Shown here: piece after piece, positions 8,526-16,410 of the stretch
Position numbering within the stretch: the stretch's first letter is position 1
Layout: each line of letters begins with the position of its first letter
Assembly (NCBI RefSeq): GCF_014645835.1
Contig: NZ_BMMM01000013.1
Coordinates: forward strand, 266,279-330,278
Origin: Streptomyces albiflavescens
GTDB lineage: Bacteria; Actinomycetota; Actinomycetes; Streptomycetales; Streptomycetaceae
DNA length: 64,000 nucleotides
Direction of reading: 5' to 3'
Position numbers and translations under genes: made by a program
The notes under the pieces: model-generated
The model's database searches: none
Told to the model about the DNA's origin: nothing
What the model saw: the letters and a program-made list of their open reading frames with translations, nothing else

Positions 8526-8570
8526 TTGACAGCCCGCGACTCCCGAGTACCTTTCATCGAAACGTTTGCG
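8526..8570 (+). promoter_or_regulatory. Promoter with overlapping LacI operator for the sugar importer
   Basis: A -35 hexamer TTGACA (8526-8531), 16-nt spacer and -10-like TACCTT (8548-8553). The operator CGAAACGTTTGCG (8558-8570) follows at once, where a bound repressor would block initiation. The binding-protein ATG is about 150 nt downstream. Confidence 0.65.
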
Positions 8571-8717
8571 CGCCGCGCCGTACACCGGTCCCCACGCCGA
8601 ATGCCCAGGCGCATCGGACATCAGAACCCTCACGGCCCGCGCCGATCACCGCACCGGTGTCCCGTCCCCCCCCCGCCCCGGTTCCGCCTCACCCAGCTCC
8701 CGGAAGGCAACAGCACC

Positions 8718-10058
8718 ATGGCGACCTCCCCTCAGCCCGCGCCCCTCCCGTCGAGAAAGCGCCCCGGCATCTCACGCAGGCTCCTGATATGCGCCACCGC
8801 GAGCGCCCTGCTCGCAACCGCGGCCGGATGCGGCTCGGCGACCAACAGCCAGGGCGGCGCGGCGTCGGACGGCCTGATCACGCTGTCCATGCACAACCCG
8901 GACAGCAAGACCCAGGACCCGGCCACGTATGAGCTGGTCCAGGAGTTCAACGCCGCCCACCCCGATATGAAGATCAAACTGGAGGGCCAACCGGTCGAGC
9001 AGCATGAGCAGCGGATGACCATCGCGGCGCAGAGCGACACGCTGCCGGAGATCTTCTGGGTGTACGACTCACTGGCGAAGACCATGGTCAAGGACGGCGA
9101 CCTGCTGGACCTCACCCCGATCCTCGACGAGGACAACCTCAAGACGAAGTTCGCCCCCAGCATGCTCGCCGGATTCCAGGCGGACGGGACCCAGTACGGG
9201 GTGCCCTACCAGGCGCTGATCACGGGCTTCTACGTCAACAAGGACATCCTCGGCGAGCACGGGATCGCCCTGCCCAAGACGTTCGACGAGCTGCTCGCCG
9301 CGGTGAAGAAGTTGAAGGCGGCGGGAGTCGTGCCGATCGCCCAGGGCGCGAACAACTCGTCGTTCAGCGTGTGGGCCTTCCTCACCATGCTCGACCGCTT
9401 CGGGTACGAGGAGAAGTACCCGGCGATCCTGTCCGGCAGGGTCCGCTACGACAACGCCGACTTCCTGCGCCTCTACCGGCACGTGCGCGAACTCGCCGAG
9501 GCCGGCGCCTTCCCGGCCAACATGTCCACCCAGACCTACGCCCAGGCCGTGGCCTCCTACATGGCGGGCAAGGCGGCCTTCCTCGACGCGGGCGTCTGGG
9601 AGGCGGCGAAGATCCAGAAGAGCAAGGTGGGCAGGAGCACCGACTTCTGGGCCGGGCCGACCTTCTCCGACGGCGTCGGAGAGCAGAAGATCGTCATGAA
9701 CGTTCCCTCGGCGCCGTTCGTCGTGAGCGCAAAGGTGAAGAAGGACAAGAAGAAGTACGCCGCGGTCAAGGCGTTCATCCAGTTCTACTACAGCGACGCG
9801 GGCCAGAAGATCCTCGTTGACAACGCCCAGCCGCCGGTCACCACGTACAAGCCGGACGTCGACACCGCCTCGGACCCGGTCTTCGCCGCCGTCCTCGCCG
9901 CAGCGGCGAAGCCCGGCTGGAAGAGTCCCGAGGCCCAGCCCGACCTGGTCGTCTCGGCGGCCACCGCCAGCGCCATGTACGACAGCTTCTACGGCGTGAT
10001 GGGCGGCAGCCTCAGCCCCGAAGAGGCCGTACGCAGTGTTGAGAAGACCATCAAGTAG
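8718..10058 (+). CDS. Sugar ABC transporter substrate-binding lipoprotein
   Basis: A 446-aa extracellular solute-binding protein of family 1. The signal peptide has arginines at 13-21 and a lipobox ending at Cys38 (LLATAAGC), so it is a lipoprotein. The mature protein shows the usual elements (FVVSAKVKKDK, IQFYYSDAGQKIL). ATG at 8718 is used, with GGAAGG upstream; an in-frame extension to 8133 is antiparallel to lacI and not real. It is first in the importer operon, under a LacI-controlled promoter. The locus suggests difructose anhydride or inulo-oligosaccharides as ligand. Confidence 0.93.
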   Translation: MATSPQPAPLPSRKRPGISRRLLICATASALLATAAGCGSATNSQGGAASDGLITLSMHNPDSKTQDPATYELVQEFNAAHPDMKIKLEGQPVEQHEQRMTIAAQSDTLPEIFWVYDSLAKTMVKDGDLLDLTPILDEDNLKTKFAPSMLAGFQADGTQYGVPYQALITGFYVNKDILGEHGIALPKTFDELLAAVKKLKAAGVVPIAQGANNSSFSVWAFLTMLDRFGYEEKYPAILSGRVRYDNADFLRLYRHVRELAEAGAFPANMSTQTYAQAVASYMAGKAAFLDAGVWEAAKIQKSKVGRSTDFWAGPTFSDGVGEQKIVMNVPSAPFVVSAKVKKDKKKYAAVKAFIQFYYSDAGQKILVDNAQPPVTTYKPDVDTASDPVFAAVLAAAAKPGWKSPEAQPDLVVSAATASAMYDSFYGVMGGSLSPEEAVRSVEKTIK

Positions 10059-10071
10059 CTGTCGGCGCCAC

Positions 10072-10091
10072 GGCGCCGCTCATGCGGCGCC
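10072..10091 (+). terminator. Intercistronic hairpin between binding protein and permeases
   Basis: GGCGCCGC and GCGGCGCC form a perfect 8-bp stem with a TCAT loop in the 57-nt gap. Such hairpins commonly attenuate or stabilise importer mRNAs so that the binding protein is made in excess. Confidence 0.5.
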
Positions 10092-10115
10092 CGGGCACCG
10101 GACGACGGGAACGGC

Positions 10116-10991
10116 ATGAACTGGCTCACCACCCGCCGGCATTTCGCCCTCATGATCGCGCCGGCTCTCCTCATCTACAGCCTGTACATGATCTATCCGA
10201 TCCTGTACTCGCTCTACTACAGTTTCACCGACTACGACGGCGTCTCCGCCACCACCTTCTCCGGTCTCGACAACTACCGTCACATGGCCGCCGATCCGGT
10301 CTTCTGGACGTCGCTGCGCAACACCGGAGTCATCCTCGGCATCGCCCTGCTCCTGCTGATTCCCCTGGGCTTCCTGCTCGCGGTCCTGCTCAGCGGCCGA
10401 GTGCGGGGCAGCGGGGCACTACGGGCGCTGGTGTTCGCCCCGGCCATCGTCGCGCCGATCCTCGTCGGACTGATCTGGATCTTCATCCTGGACCCGCAGA
10501 TCGGCCTGGTGAACGCATTCCTCCTGGCGATCGGCGTTCCCGCACACCCGCAGTGGATCGGCGGCCCCACACTCAGCCCGTACTCGATCGCGTTCGTCTA
10601 TCTCTGGCAGCAGATCGGCTTCGTCCTCACCATCTTCTACGCGGGCATCCGCATGCTGCCGCGCGACGTACTGGAAGCCGCCGGCCTGGACGGCGCGACG
10701 CGCCTGCAGCAGCTGCGATACATCCAGATCCCCATGCTGCGCGAGACGTTCGGCATCGTCACCGCACTGGTCGTCACCGGCGTCTTCAAGGTCTTCGAAC
10801 TCGTCTTCGCGCTCACCGGCGGCGGCCCCGTCCACCTCTCCGAGGTGATGGTCAGCTACATGTACCACATCACCTTCACCACCCAGCAGTACGGCTACGG
10901 CATGGCCCTGGCGGTGGTGGTGTTCGTGGTCGGCGCGCTCGCCTCGGGAGCCACGTTCCTCGGCAACCGCCGAAGGGAGAAGCAGAGTTGA
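10116..10991 (+). CDS. Sugar ABC transporter permease (MalF/UgpA type)
   Basis: A 291-aa inner-membrane permease with six predicted hydrophobic helices, starting in the first (FALMIAPALLIYSLYMIYPI). The cytoplasmic EAA loop reads VLEAAGLDGATRLQQLRYIQ and contacts the ATPase. The stop codon overlaps the TTG start of the second permease. No ATPase gene is in the operon; Streptomyces importers of this class normally share the ATPase MsiK encoded elsewhere. Confidence 0.93.
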   Translation: MNWLTTRRHFALMIAPALLIYSLYMIYPILYSLYYSFTDYDGVSATTFSGLDNYRHMAADPVFWTSLRNTGVILGIALLLLIPLGFLLAVLLSGRVRGSGALRALVFAPAIVAPILVGLIWIFILDPQIGLVNAFLLAIGVPAHPQWIGGPTLSPYSIAFVYLWQQIGFVLTIFYAGIRMLPRDVLEAAGLDGATRLQQLRYIQIPMLRETFGIVTALVVTGVFKVFELVFALTGGGPVHLSEVMVSYMYHITFTTQQYGYGMALAVVVFVVGALASGATFLGNRRREKQS

Positions 10992-11908
10992 GCACGGACA
11001 CCAGCCCACGCCCCGCCACGACCGGCCCCCTGCCGACGCCCGACCGGGTCGGTGGCGCCACGCCCCGCACTTCCCGGCGCCGCAGCCGCGGCGTGATCGT
11101 CGCCTCGGCGGTCGCCTATCTGATCACCTTCGTGATCCTGTTCCCGCTGCTGTGGATCGTGCTGTTGTCGTTCCAGACCAATGACAACATCCTGGCGCAC
11201 CCGTTCTCCCTCTCCGACCTCACTCTGGCCAACTATCAACAGGCCCTGGAGACCCTCAACCTGCTGGTGATGTACAAGAACACGCTGATCCTGGCCGTCA
11301 TCTCGGTCACGGTCGGCTTGGTCATCTCGTACCTGGCGGCGTTCGCGCTCACCCGCATGGTCTTCCGCAAGGGCGGTCGCCGTACCCAGAACGCGCTGCG
11401 CTACTACTTCCTGGCCGGACTCGCCATCCCGGTCTACATCCTGCTGTTCCCGGTGTACCGGATCGACATCGCACTCGGCCTGTTCGGCACCTACTTCGCG
11501 CTGATCCTGCCATACATCGCCATCACGATCCCCTTCAACATCCTGCTGCTGACCGGCTTCCTGAGGGACTTCCCGGACGAGATCGAACAAGCGGCAGTGA
11601 TGGACGGGGTCGGCCTGTGGCGCATGGCCTGGCAGGTCACCTTCCCGCTGATGCGGCCGGTCGTCGCCACCCTCGCAATCCTCAACGTCATCTATGTCTG
11701 GAACGAGTTCCCCTTCGCGGTCACGCTCATCAACGACCCGACGCTCACCACCGTGTCCCTGGGAATTTCCCAGTTCCAAGGCGTCTACAGCGTCGATTAC
11801 GGCGCGATGATGGCGTCCGCCACCCTCGTCCTGCTGCCGCAGCTGGTGATCTACGCGGCCTTCCAGAAGCAAGTCATCGCGGGCATGACGGCAGGCGCCG
11901 TCCGCTGA
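10988..11908 (+). CDS. Sugar ABC transporter permease (MalG/UgpE type)
   Basis: A 306-aa partner permease. The first helix is VAYLITFVILFPLLWIVLLS after a 35-residue basic tail. The EAA loop is EQAAVMDGVGLWRMAWQVTF. A TTG start at 10988, overlapping the preceding TGA and preceded by GGGAG, is the best choice; the frame is open further upstream only inside the first permease gene. It forms the membrane channel with the preceding permease. Confidence 0.92.
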   Translation: MSTDTSPRPATTGPLPTPDRVGGATPRTSRRRSRGVIVASAVAYLITFVILFPLLWIVLLSFQTNDNILAHPFSLSDLTLANYQQALETLNLLVMYKNTLILAVISVTVGLVISYLAAFALTRMVFRKGGRRTQNALRYYFLAGLAIPVYILLFPVYRIDIALGLFGTYFALILPYIAITIPFNILLLTGFLRDFPDEIEQAAVMDGVGLWRMAWQVTFPLMRPVVATLAILNVIYVWNEFPFAVTLINDPTLTTVSLGISQFQGVYSVDYGAMMASATLVLLPQLVIYAAFQKQVIAGMTAGAVR

Positions 11909-11967
11909 TCGATCCCGCACCCACACCTGTGAACCCATTGAAGTCACAGCACTCATGAGGAGCCGTC

Positions 11968-12156
11968 ATGGACTCTGAACCACAACTCGCCCTGCCTCGA
12001 CGCACGTTACTGAAAGGAGCCGCCCTCACGGCGCTGACCACGCTGGCCTTCCTGCCCCCGGCACAGGCGCACGCCGCCGTCCCGGACCTCACCGAGCCCG
12101 ACAAGCCCGTGGCCGAGCCGCATCCGTCGTACGCGGTGATCGTCGGACTCCTCTGA
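11968..12156 (+). CDS. Tat signal peptide ORF, detached from inulin fructotransferase
   Basis: A 62-codon ORF with an RR signal (LPRRTLLKGAAL), hydrophobic core and AHA cleavage region, followed by a short linker VPDLTEPDKPVAEPHPSYAV before TGA. The GH91 domain starts 28 nt later in the +1 frame. That frame is open back to 12140 and would read ..SSDLKPELEGHPVADTVYDV, so a single extra base separates what looks like one secreted protein. Residue 14 is encoded by TTA (12007-12009), the rare leucine codon decoded by the bldA tRNA. It is either a frameshifted exon of the enzyme gene or a leader ORF. GAGGAGCC precedes the ATG. Confidence 0.65.
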   Translation: MDSEPQLALPRRTLLKGAALTALTTLAFLPPAQAHAAVPDLTEPDKPVAEPHPSYAVIVGLL

Positions 12157-12184
12157 CCTCAAACCGGAACTGGAAGGACATCCC

Positions 12185-13366
12185 GTGGCAGACACCGTCT
12201 ACGACGTCACCACCTGGACCGGCGCCAGCGTCTCGCCGTACACCGACATCGGCAAGGTGATCAACGAGATCATCGCGGACATCAAGTCCAAGCAAACCAC
12301 CCAGACCACCAGACCCGGCGCCGTCATCTACATCCCGCCGGGTCACTACGACCTCCTCACCCGCGCCGTCATCGACATCAGCTTCCTGCAGATCAAGGGC
12401 TCGGGCCACGGCTTCCTGTCGGAGGCCATCCGCGACGAGTCCTCCACCGGCTCGTGGGCCGAGGTCCAGCCCGGCGCCAGCCACATCCGGGTGAAGAACA
12501 CCGACGGCAACAACGAGGCGTTCCTGGTCCAGCGCTCCGGAGCGCCGGGCACGGTCGGCCGGCTCAATGCCATCGTCTTCCAGGACTTCTGCATCGACGG
12601 TGTGTCGTCCTCCAAGCCCTACACACCGGGCAATGGCAAGATCGGCATATCGGTGCAGTCGGACAACGACTCGCTGCGCTTCGAGGGGATGGGCTTCGTC
12701 TACCTCGCACACGCGTTGATCGTGAAGGGCGCGGATGCCCCGAACATCACCAACAACTTCATGGCCGAATGCGGCAGTTGCATCGAACTGACCGGTGCCT
12801 CACAGGTAGCCAAGATCACCAACAACTTCCTGATCAGCGCCTGGGCGGGCTACTCGATCTTCGCGGAGAACGCCGAGGGCATCCTCATCTCGGGCAACAG
12901 CATCCTGTGGGCCTGCAACATCACCCTCACCAACTCCCACCGCACGACCATCTCCGCCAACAAGCTGCTCAGCAACTTCCCGAGCATGATCGCGCTGCTG
13001 AACGGCAGCTCGGGCAGCCTGATTTCCGGCAATCACTTCCGCCGGGTGTACGGCGACGGCACCAGCACGCGATTCGACGACCTCTACGGCCTGGTCCACA
13101 TCGACGGCAGCGACAACGCGGTGACCGCCAACCAGTTCTCCTTCTCCGTACCGGCTGAGAACATCAGCCCGTCGGGGGCCAGCCCGACGATCATTCTGGT
13201 CACCGGCGGCGCCCGTAACTACCTGGCCACCAACAACATCACCAGCAACGTCGACGTCAAGGTCGTCCTCGACGCCTCCTCCACCGCCACGAAGATCCTC
13301 TACAGCGCCCAGAGCTCGCAGCTGCAGGCGTACACCGTGAACTACTCGCTCGTGGCCACACCCTGA
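12185..13366 (+). CDS. GH91 inulin fructotransferase (difructose-anhydride forming)
   Basis: A 393-aa right-handed beta-helix enzyme. The opening DTVYDVTTWTGASVSPYTDI and the blocks PGAVIYIPPGHYDL, GMGFVYLAHALIVKGADA, MAECGSCIELTG and DDLYGLVHI match inulin fructotransferases, which cut inulin from the end and release difructose anhydride I or III (EC 4.2.2.17/4.2.2.18). Which anhydride is made cannot be read here; the GH172 neighbour favours DFA I. As annotated it starts at GTG 12185 with GGAAGGA six nt upstream and lacks a signal peptide, which is odd for an enzyme acting on polymeric inulin. The Tat signal lies just upstream in another frame. Confidence 0.9.
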   Translation: MADTVYDVTTWTGASVSPYTDIGKVINEIIADIKSKQTTQTTRPGAVIYIPPGHYDLLTRAVIDISFLQIKGSGHGFLSEAIRDESSTGSWAEVQPGASHIRVKNTDGNNEAFLVQRSGAPGTVGRLNAIVFQDFCIDGVSSSKPYTPGNGKIGISVQSDNDSLRFEGMGFVYLAHALIVKGADAPNITNNFMAECGSCIELTGASQVAKITNNFLISAWAGYSIFAENAEGILISGNSILWACNITLTNSHRTTISANKLLSNFPSMIALLNGSSGSLISGNHFRRVYGDGTSTRFDDLYGLVHIDGSDNAVTANQFSFSVPAENISPSGASPTIILVTGGARNYLATNNITSNVDVKVVLDASSTATKILYSAQSSQLQAYTVNYSLVATP

Positions 13367-13377
13367 GCGGATCGCCT

Positions 13378-13416
13378 TGCGCGGGCACGGGATTGCCGGA
13401 TCTCCCTGCCCGCGCA
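13378..13416 (+). terminator. Terminator of the importer/GH91 operon
   Basis: TGCGCGGGCA and TGCCCGCGCA form a 10-bp stem around an 19-nt loop, 11 nt after the GH91 stop. Confidence 0.6.
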
Positions 13417-13568
13417 GGCGTGTGCGCGCTGCCCATGGGTGCAGACAAGACGATCCATGTCGAGGGCGACGACCTGCACAGCACGAACGCGATCGGCACT
13501 CCCGCGGTGCCGGCGAAGGTCCGCGAGGGGCCGAACCGGGAGGGGATCTGCAGGGTGGGCCGCTGGGT

Positions 13569-14432
13569 TCACACTGCTCCGGCCGCGAGGACCTGGTGTG
13601 CGAGTGCCACCAGGTCAGGGATGGCCGGATGGCCCAGCCCCTCGCGCCAGGCGAGGACGACGGGAACGGGCGGCGCGTCCGCGAGCCGGCGGTAGACCAG
13701 CGAGGGGTGGGTGTGGTGGCTCGGGGTGGCCGTCGTGGAGATCCCGACGGCGCGGCCCGCGGCGATCACGACGAGCCACTCGTCGGTATTGGACACCTCG
13801 ATGGTCGCGACGGGTCGGGCCGCTGGCGGCCACAGATCCATCGTCGTGGTGCCGGAGACGGTGTTGAGGGCGATCGGATGGGCGGTGAGGTCAGCCAGGG
13901 TGACCTGGGGGAGAGCCGCCAGGGGGCTGTCCGCCGGCATGACCACCACCCGCTCCTCCGACAACAGCAGCTCCGTGCGCAGCCCCGCCAAGGGGACCGT
14001 GCCGCGTAGCAGGGCCGCATCGACCTTGCCCTGCGTGAGGCCCGCCGTGCGGTCGTCAATACGGAGCAGCTCCAGCGGAATGCCGGGGTGTATTTCGTCC
14101 CAGCGTCGTAGCAACGGGATGGTGTAGTCGCCGAGTGCCGCCCAGGGGTGGCCCAGGCGCAGCGGCCAGCGGCTCAGCCCCCCGGGTTCGAGGGCGGTCT
14201 CGACGGCGGCGACGGCGGCAGCGGCCTTGTCGCGGAATGTGTGACCCTCGGCGGTGAGTTCGAGGTGGTGAGTGGAGCGGTCGACGAGGCGGGCGCCCAG
14301 GTACTGCTCGAGTTGGCGCAGGGTGCGGGAGAGTGCGGGCTGGCTCAGATGGAGGCGGGCGGCGGCGCGGGTGATGTTGCCTTCCTCGGCGATGACGAGG
14401 AAGGCACGCAGGTGCCGCAGCTCGATGGTCAT
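13569..14432 (-). CDS. LysR-family regulator
   Basis: A 287-aa LysR regulator: N-terminal winged helix (LRAFLVIAEEGNITRAAARLHLSQPALSRTLRQLE without a break) and a type 2 periplasmic-binding effector domain. It is divergent from an EamA exporter gene with only a 60-70 bp gap, so it most likely controls that exporter and itself. Confidence 0.88.
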   Translation of the reverse strand: MTIELRHLRAFLVIAEEGNITRAAARLHLSQPALSRTLRQLEQYLGARLVDRSTHHLELTAEGHTFRDKAAAAVAAVETALEPGGLSRWPLRLGHPWAALGDYTIPLLRRWDEIHPGIPLELLRIDDRTAGLTQGKVDAALLRGTVPLAGLRTELLLSEERVVVMPADSPLAALPQVTLADLTAHPIALNTVSGTTTMDLWPPAARPVATIEVSNTDEWLVVIAAGRAVGISTTATPSHHTHPSLVYRRLADAPPVPVVLAWREGLGHPAIPDLVALAHQVLAAGAV

Positions 14433-14501
14433 GCCTCAGGAGCATAACCGCAGCGGAATCGGCATTTCACGCGACGCAGCCGGATTCCTAGCGTGAGGGG
14501 C

Positions 14502-15446
14502 ATGACATCGACGGCGCACACCTCATCCGCGGCGACGGCCGCGCCCGTTCTCGTACGTCACGTCGCCGGACGCGCCGGCGTCGGCGGCGTTGGCCTGGTG
14601 CTGGCCGGAGCGGTGTCCGTTCAGTTCGGGTCGGCCTTCGCCGCGCTGCTGTTCCCGCAGGCCGGGGCGCTCGGTGTGGTCGCGCTGCGGGTGACGTTCG
14701 CCGCGGTGCTGCTGTTCGTCGTCACCCGGCCCCGGCTGCGCGGTTACTCGCGCGCCGACTGGGCGGTGGCCATAGGGTTCGGCCTCGCTCTTGGCGGCAT
14801 GAACATCCTCTTCTACCAGGCGATCGACCGTATCCCGCTGGGGCCGGCGGTCACCCTTGAGGTGCTCGGCCCACTGCTGCTGTCCGTCGTCGCCGCGCGT
14901 CGCGCGGCGAGCCTGCTGTGGGCCGCTCTCGCGCTGGGCGGGGTCTCTCTGCTGGGCCGCGACGGCTTCGGCCAGCTCAACGTTGCGGGCGTGGCCTTCG
15001 CGCTGAGTGCCGGAGGGATGTGGGCGGCGTACATCGTGCTCAACGCCCGTGCGGGCGCCCGCTTCCCGCGGCTGGACGGCCTGACGATCGCCATGGCCGT
15101 CGCCGCGTTGGTCAGCCTGCCGCTGGGCATCACGGCAGCGGGCGGGGCACTGCTCAAGCCGGGGGTACTCGGCCTGGGACTGGCGATCGCGGTGCTGGGC
15201 TCGGGTGTGCCCTACACCCTCGAACTGCTGGCCCTGCGACGACTGTCCGCAGCGACGTTCGCGGTGCTGACGAGTCTGGCGCCGGCTCTTGCCGCGATGG
15301 CGGGCTATCTGGTGCTGGACCAAGGGCTGTCGCTGCCGCAATGCGCCGCGATCGCGCTGGTGGTCACGGCGAGCGTAGGCGCGGTACGCATGGGCAACCG
15401 ACAAGTCCTGACCCCGCCCGCCGCGGACAGTCCTGGTGACCGCTGA
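14502..15446 (+). CDS. EamA/RhtA-type drug or metabolite exporter
   Basis: A 314-aa DMT-superfamily transporter with ten hydrophobic helices and an internal EamA repeat (first GSAFAALLFPQAGALGVVAL, second MWAAYIVLNARAGARFP). It resembles RhtA threonine/homoserine exporters. ATG 14502 is chosen; a GTG three codons earlier is possible. The ribosome site is poor, and the transcript may be nearly leaderless. The divergent LysR gene is the likely regulator. Confidence 0.87.
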   Translation: MTSTAHTSSAATAAPVLVRHVAGRAGVGGVGLVLAGAVSVQFGSAFAALLFPQAGALGVVALRVTFAAVLLFVVTRPRLRGYSRADWAVAIGFGLALGGMNILFYQAIDRIPLGPAVTLEVLGPLLLSVVAARRAASLLWAALALGGVSLLGRDGFGQLNVAGVAFALSAGGMWAAYIVLNARAGARFPRLDGLTIAMAVAALVSLPLGITAAGGALLKPGVLGLGLAIAVLGSGVPYTLELLALRRLSAATFAVLTSLAPALAAMAGYLVLDQGLSLPQCAAIALVVTASVGAVRMGNRQVLTPPAADSPGDR

Positions 15447-15489
15447 CACCGAGGGGGATGCGGTCTTCCTGGAGTCGATCATGTCCCTG

Positions 15490-15645
15490 AGGTGGACGAT
15501 GATCTGGGCGGCGGCGAGGCGGGCGGTTGACGCCGTGCGGGCCGGTGCGCTCGTCGTCGTAGGCGCCGATCTCGGCGAGGTCCATCAGCGACTGCCGCAG
15601 GCGGTGGCCGTTGACGGTGATCGTGTCGGCAGCCTCATCATGGCC
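15490..15645 (-). pseudogene. Remnant of an AllC/HyuC-type Zn amidase N-terminus
   Basis: A short minus-strand stretch reads TITVNGHRLRQSLMDLAEIG then AYDDERTGPHGVNR before similarity is lost. This resembles the first 45 residues of N-carbamoyl-amino-acid or allantoate amidohydrolases. There is no start codon context or continuation. Its place beyond the LysE gene and the ammonia-lyase gene fits an amino-acid-utilisation cluster whose last gene was deleted up to the EamA gene. Confidence 0.4.
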
Positions 15646-15700
15646 TGATCGCCAAGAGGTTGTTGGATGCGGTGGGTGATGGGTGGGGGGCGCATACGGG

Positions 15701-16321
15701 TCAGCCGGAGGTGGTGGCGATCGCGAGACCGAAGCCGATCAGCACGACGCCTGTGGTCCGCCCGAGCGCACGACGGGTCCGCGGTCTTTCGAGGACGTGC
15801 CTGACCTTGGACAGCAGGAGCACGTAGCTGCCGAGCCAGGTGAGGGTGAGGGTGGCGTGGAGGAGGACGAGGAGCGTCATGGCCCAGGCGGCGGGCAGTT
15901 GCGGTGGGGCCAGTGTGGGGAGCAGTCCGGTGTAGAAGACGGCGATCTTCGGGTTGAGGACGTTGCTGACCAGGCCGGTCCCCCACGGGTTCCCGGCGGT
16001 GGTGCCGGTACCGGTCTCCGGCGTGGCATGGGCGACCCGGCGGCTGTTTCGCAGTGCCTGTGCGCCCAGGAACAGCAGGTAGCCGGCGCCCAGGAGCTTG
16101 ACGGCCAGGTAGCCCGTGGGTGAGGCGGCGAGCACGGCCGCGAGTCCGGCCACGGTCAGCGCGCCCCAGATCAGCAATCCGATCGCGATTCCGCCCACGG
16201 TCCGCAACGCGTCCGTGGGGCCGGAGGCGACGGCGCGGCGGGTCACCACCGCCATGTCCGGGCCGGGCACGACGGTCAACAGGCCCAGCACACCGAGGGC
16301 GCCTGCGAGGTGGGTCAGCAT
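15701..16321 (-). CDS. LysE/RhtB-family amino-acid exporter
   Basis: A 206-aa membrane protein with the LysE layout: first helix LGVLGLLTVVPGPDMAVVTR, the conserved GxxxG/NPK region (NVLNPKIAVFYTGLLP) and C-terminal helices. It is downstream of the ammonia-lyase-like gene on the same strand with a 90-bp gap, and probably exports the corresponding amino acid. Confidence 0.9.
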   Translation of the reverse strand: MLTHLAGALGVLGLLTVVPGPDMAVVTRRAVASGPTDALRTVGGIAIGLLIWGALTVAGLAAVLAASPTGYLAVKLLGAGYLLFLGAQALRNSRRVAHATPETGTGTTAGNPWGTGLVSNVLNPKIAVFYTGLLPTLAPPQLPAAWAMTLLVLLHATLTLTWLGSYVLLLSKVRHVLERPRTRRALGRTTGVVLIGFGLAIATTSG

Positions 16322-16410
16322 GCCGCCGCCCTCCTGTCGATCGAATCGGTCGACATCGGGGTTGTGAACGTGCAGCGGTTCAACTCAGGGGTCTTTCGGA
16401 GATCCGGGCT

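Noticed and set aside
10082..10987. In-frame upstream extension of the second permease
   Set aside because: It overlaps the first permease in another frame and has no membrane-protein character; TTG at 10988 is the supported start.
13377..14009. 210-codon plus-strand frame after the GH91 gene
   Set aside because: Antiparallel to the LysR gene, starts inside the terminator hairpin, low-complexity composition.
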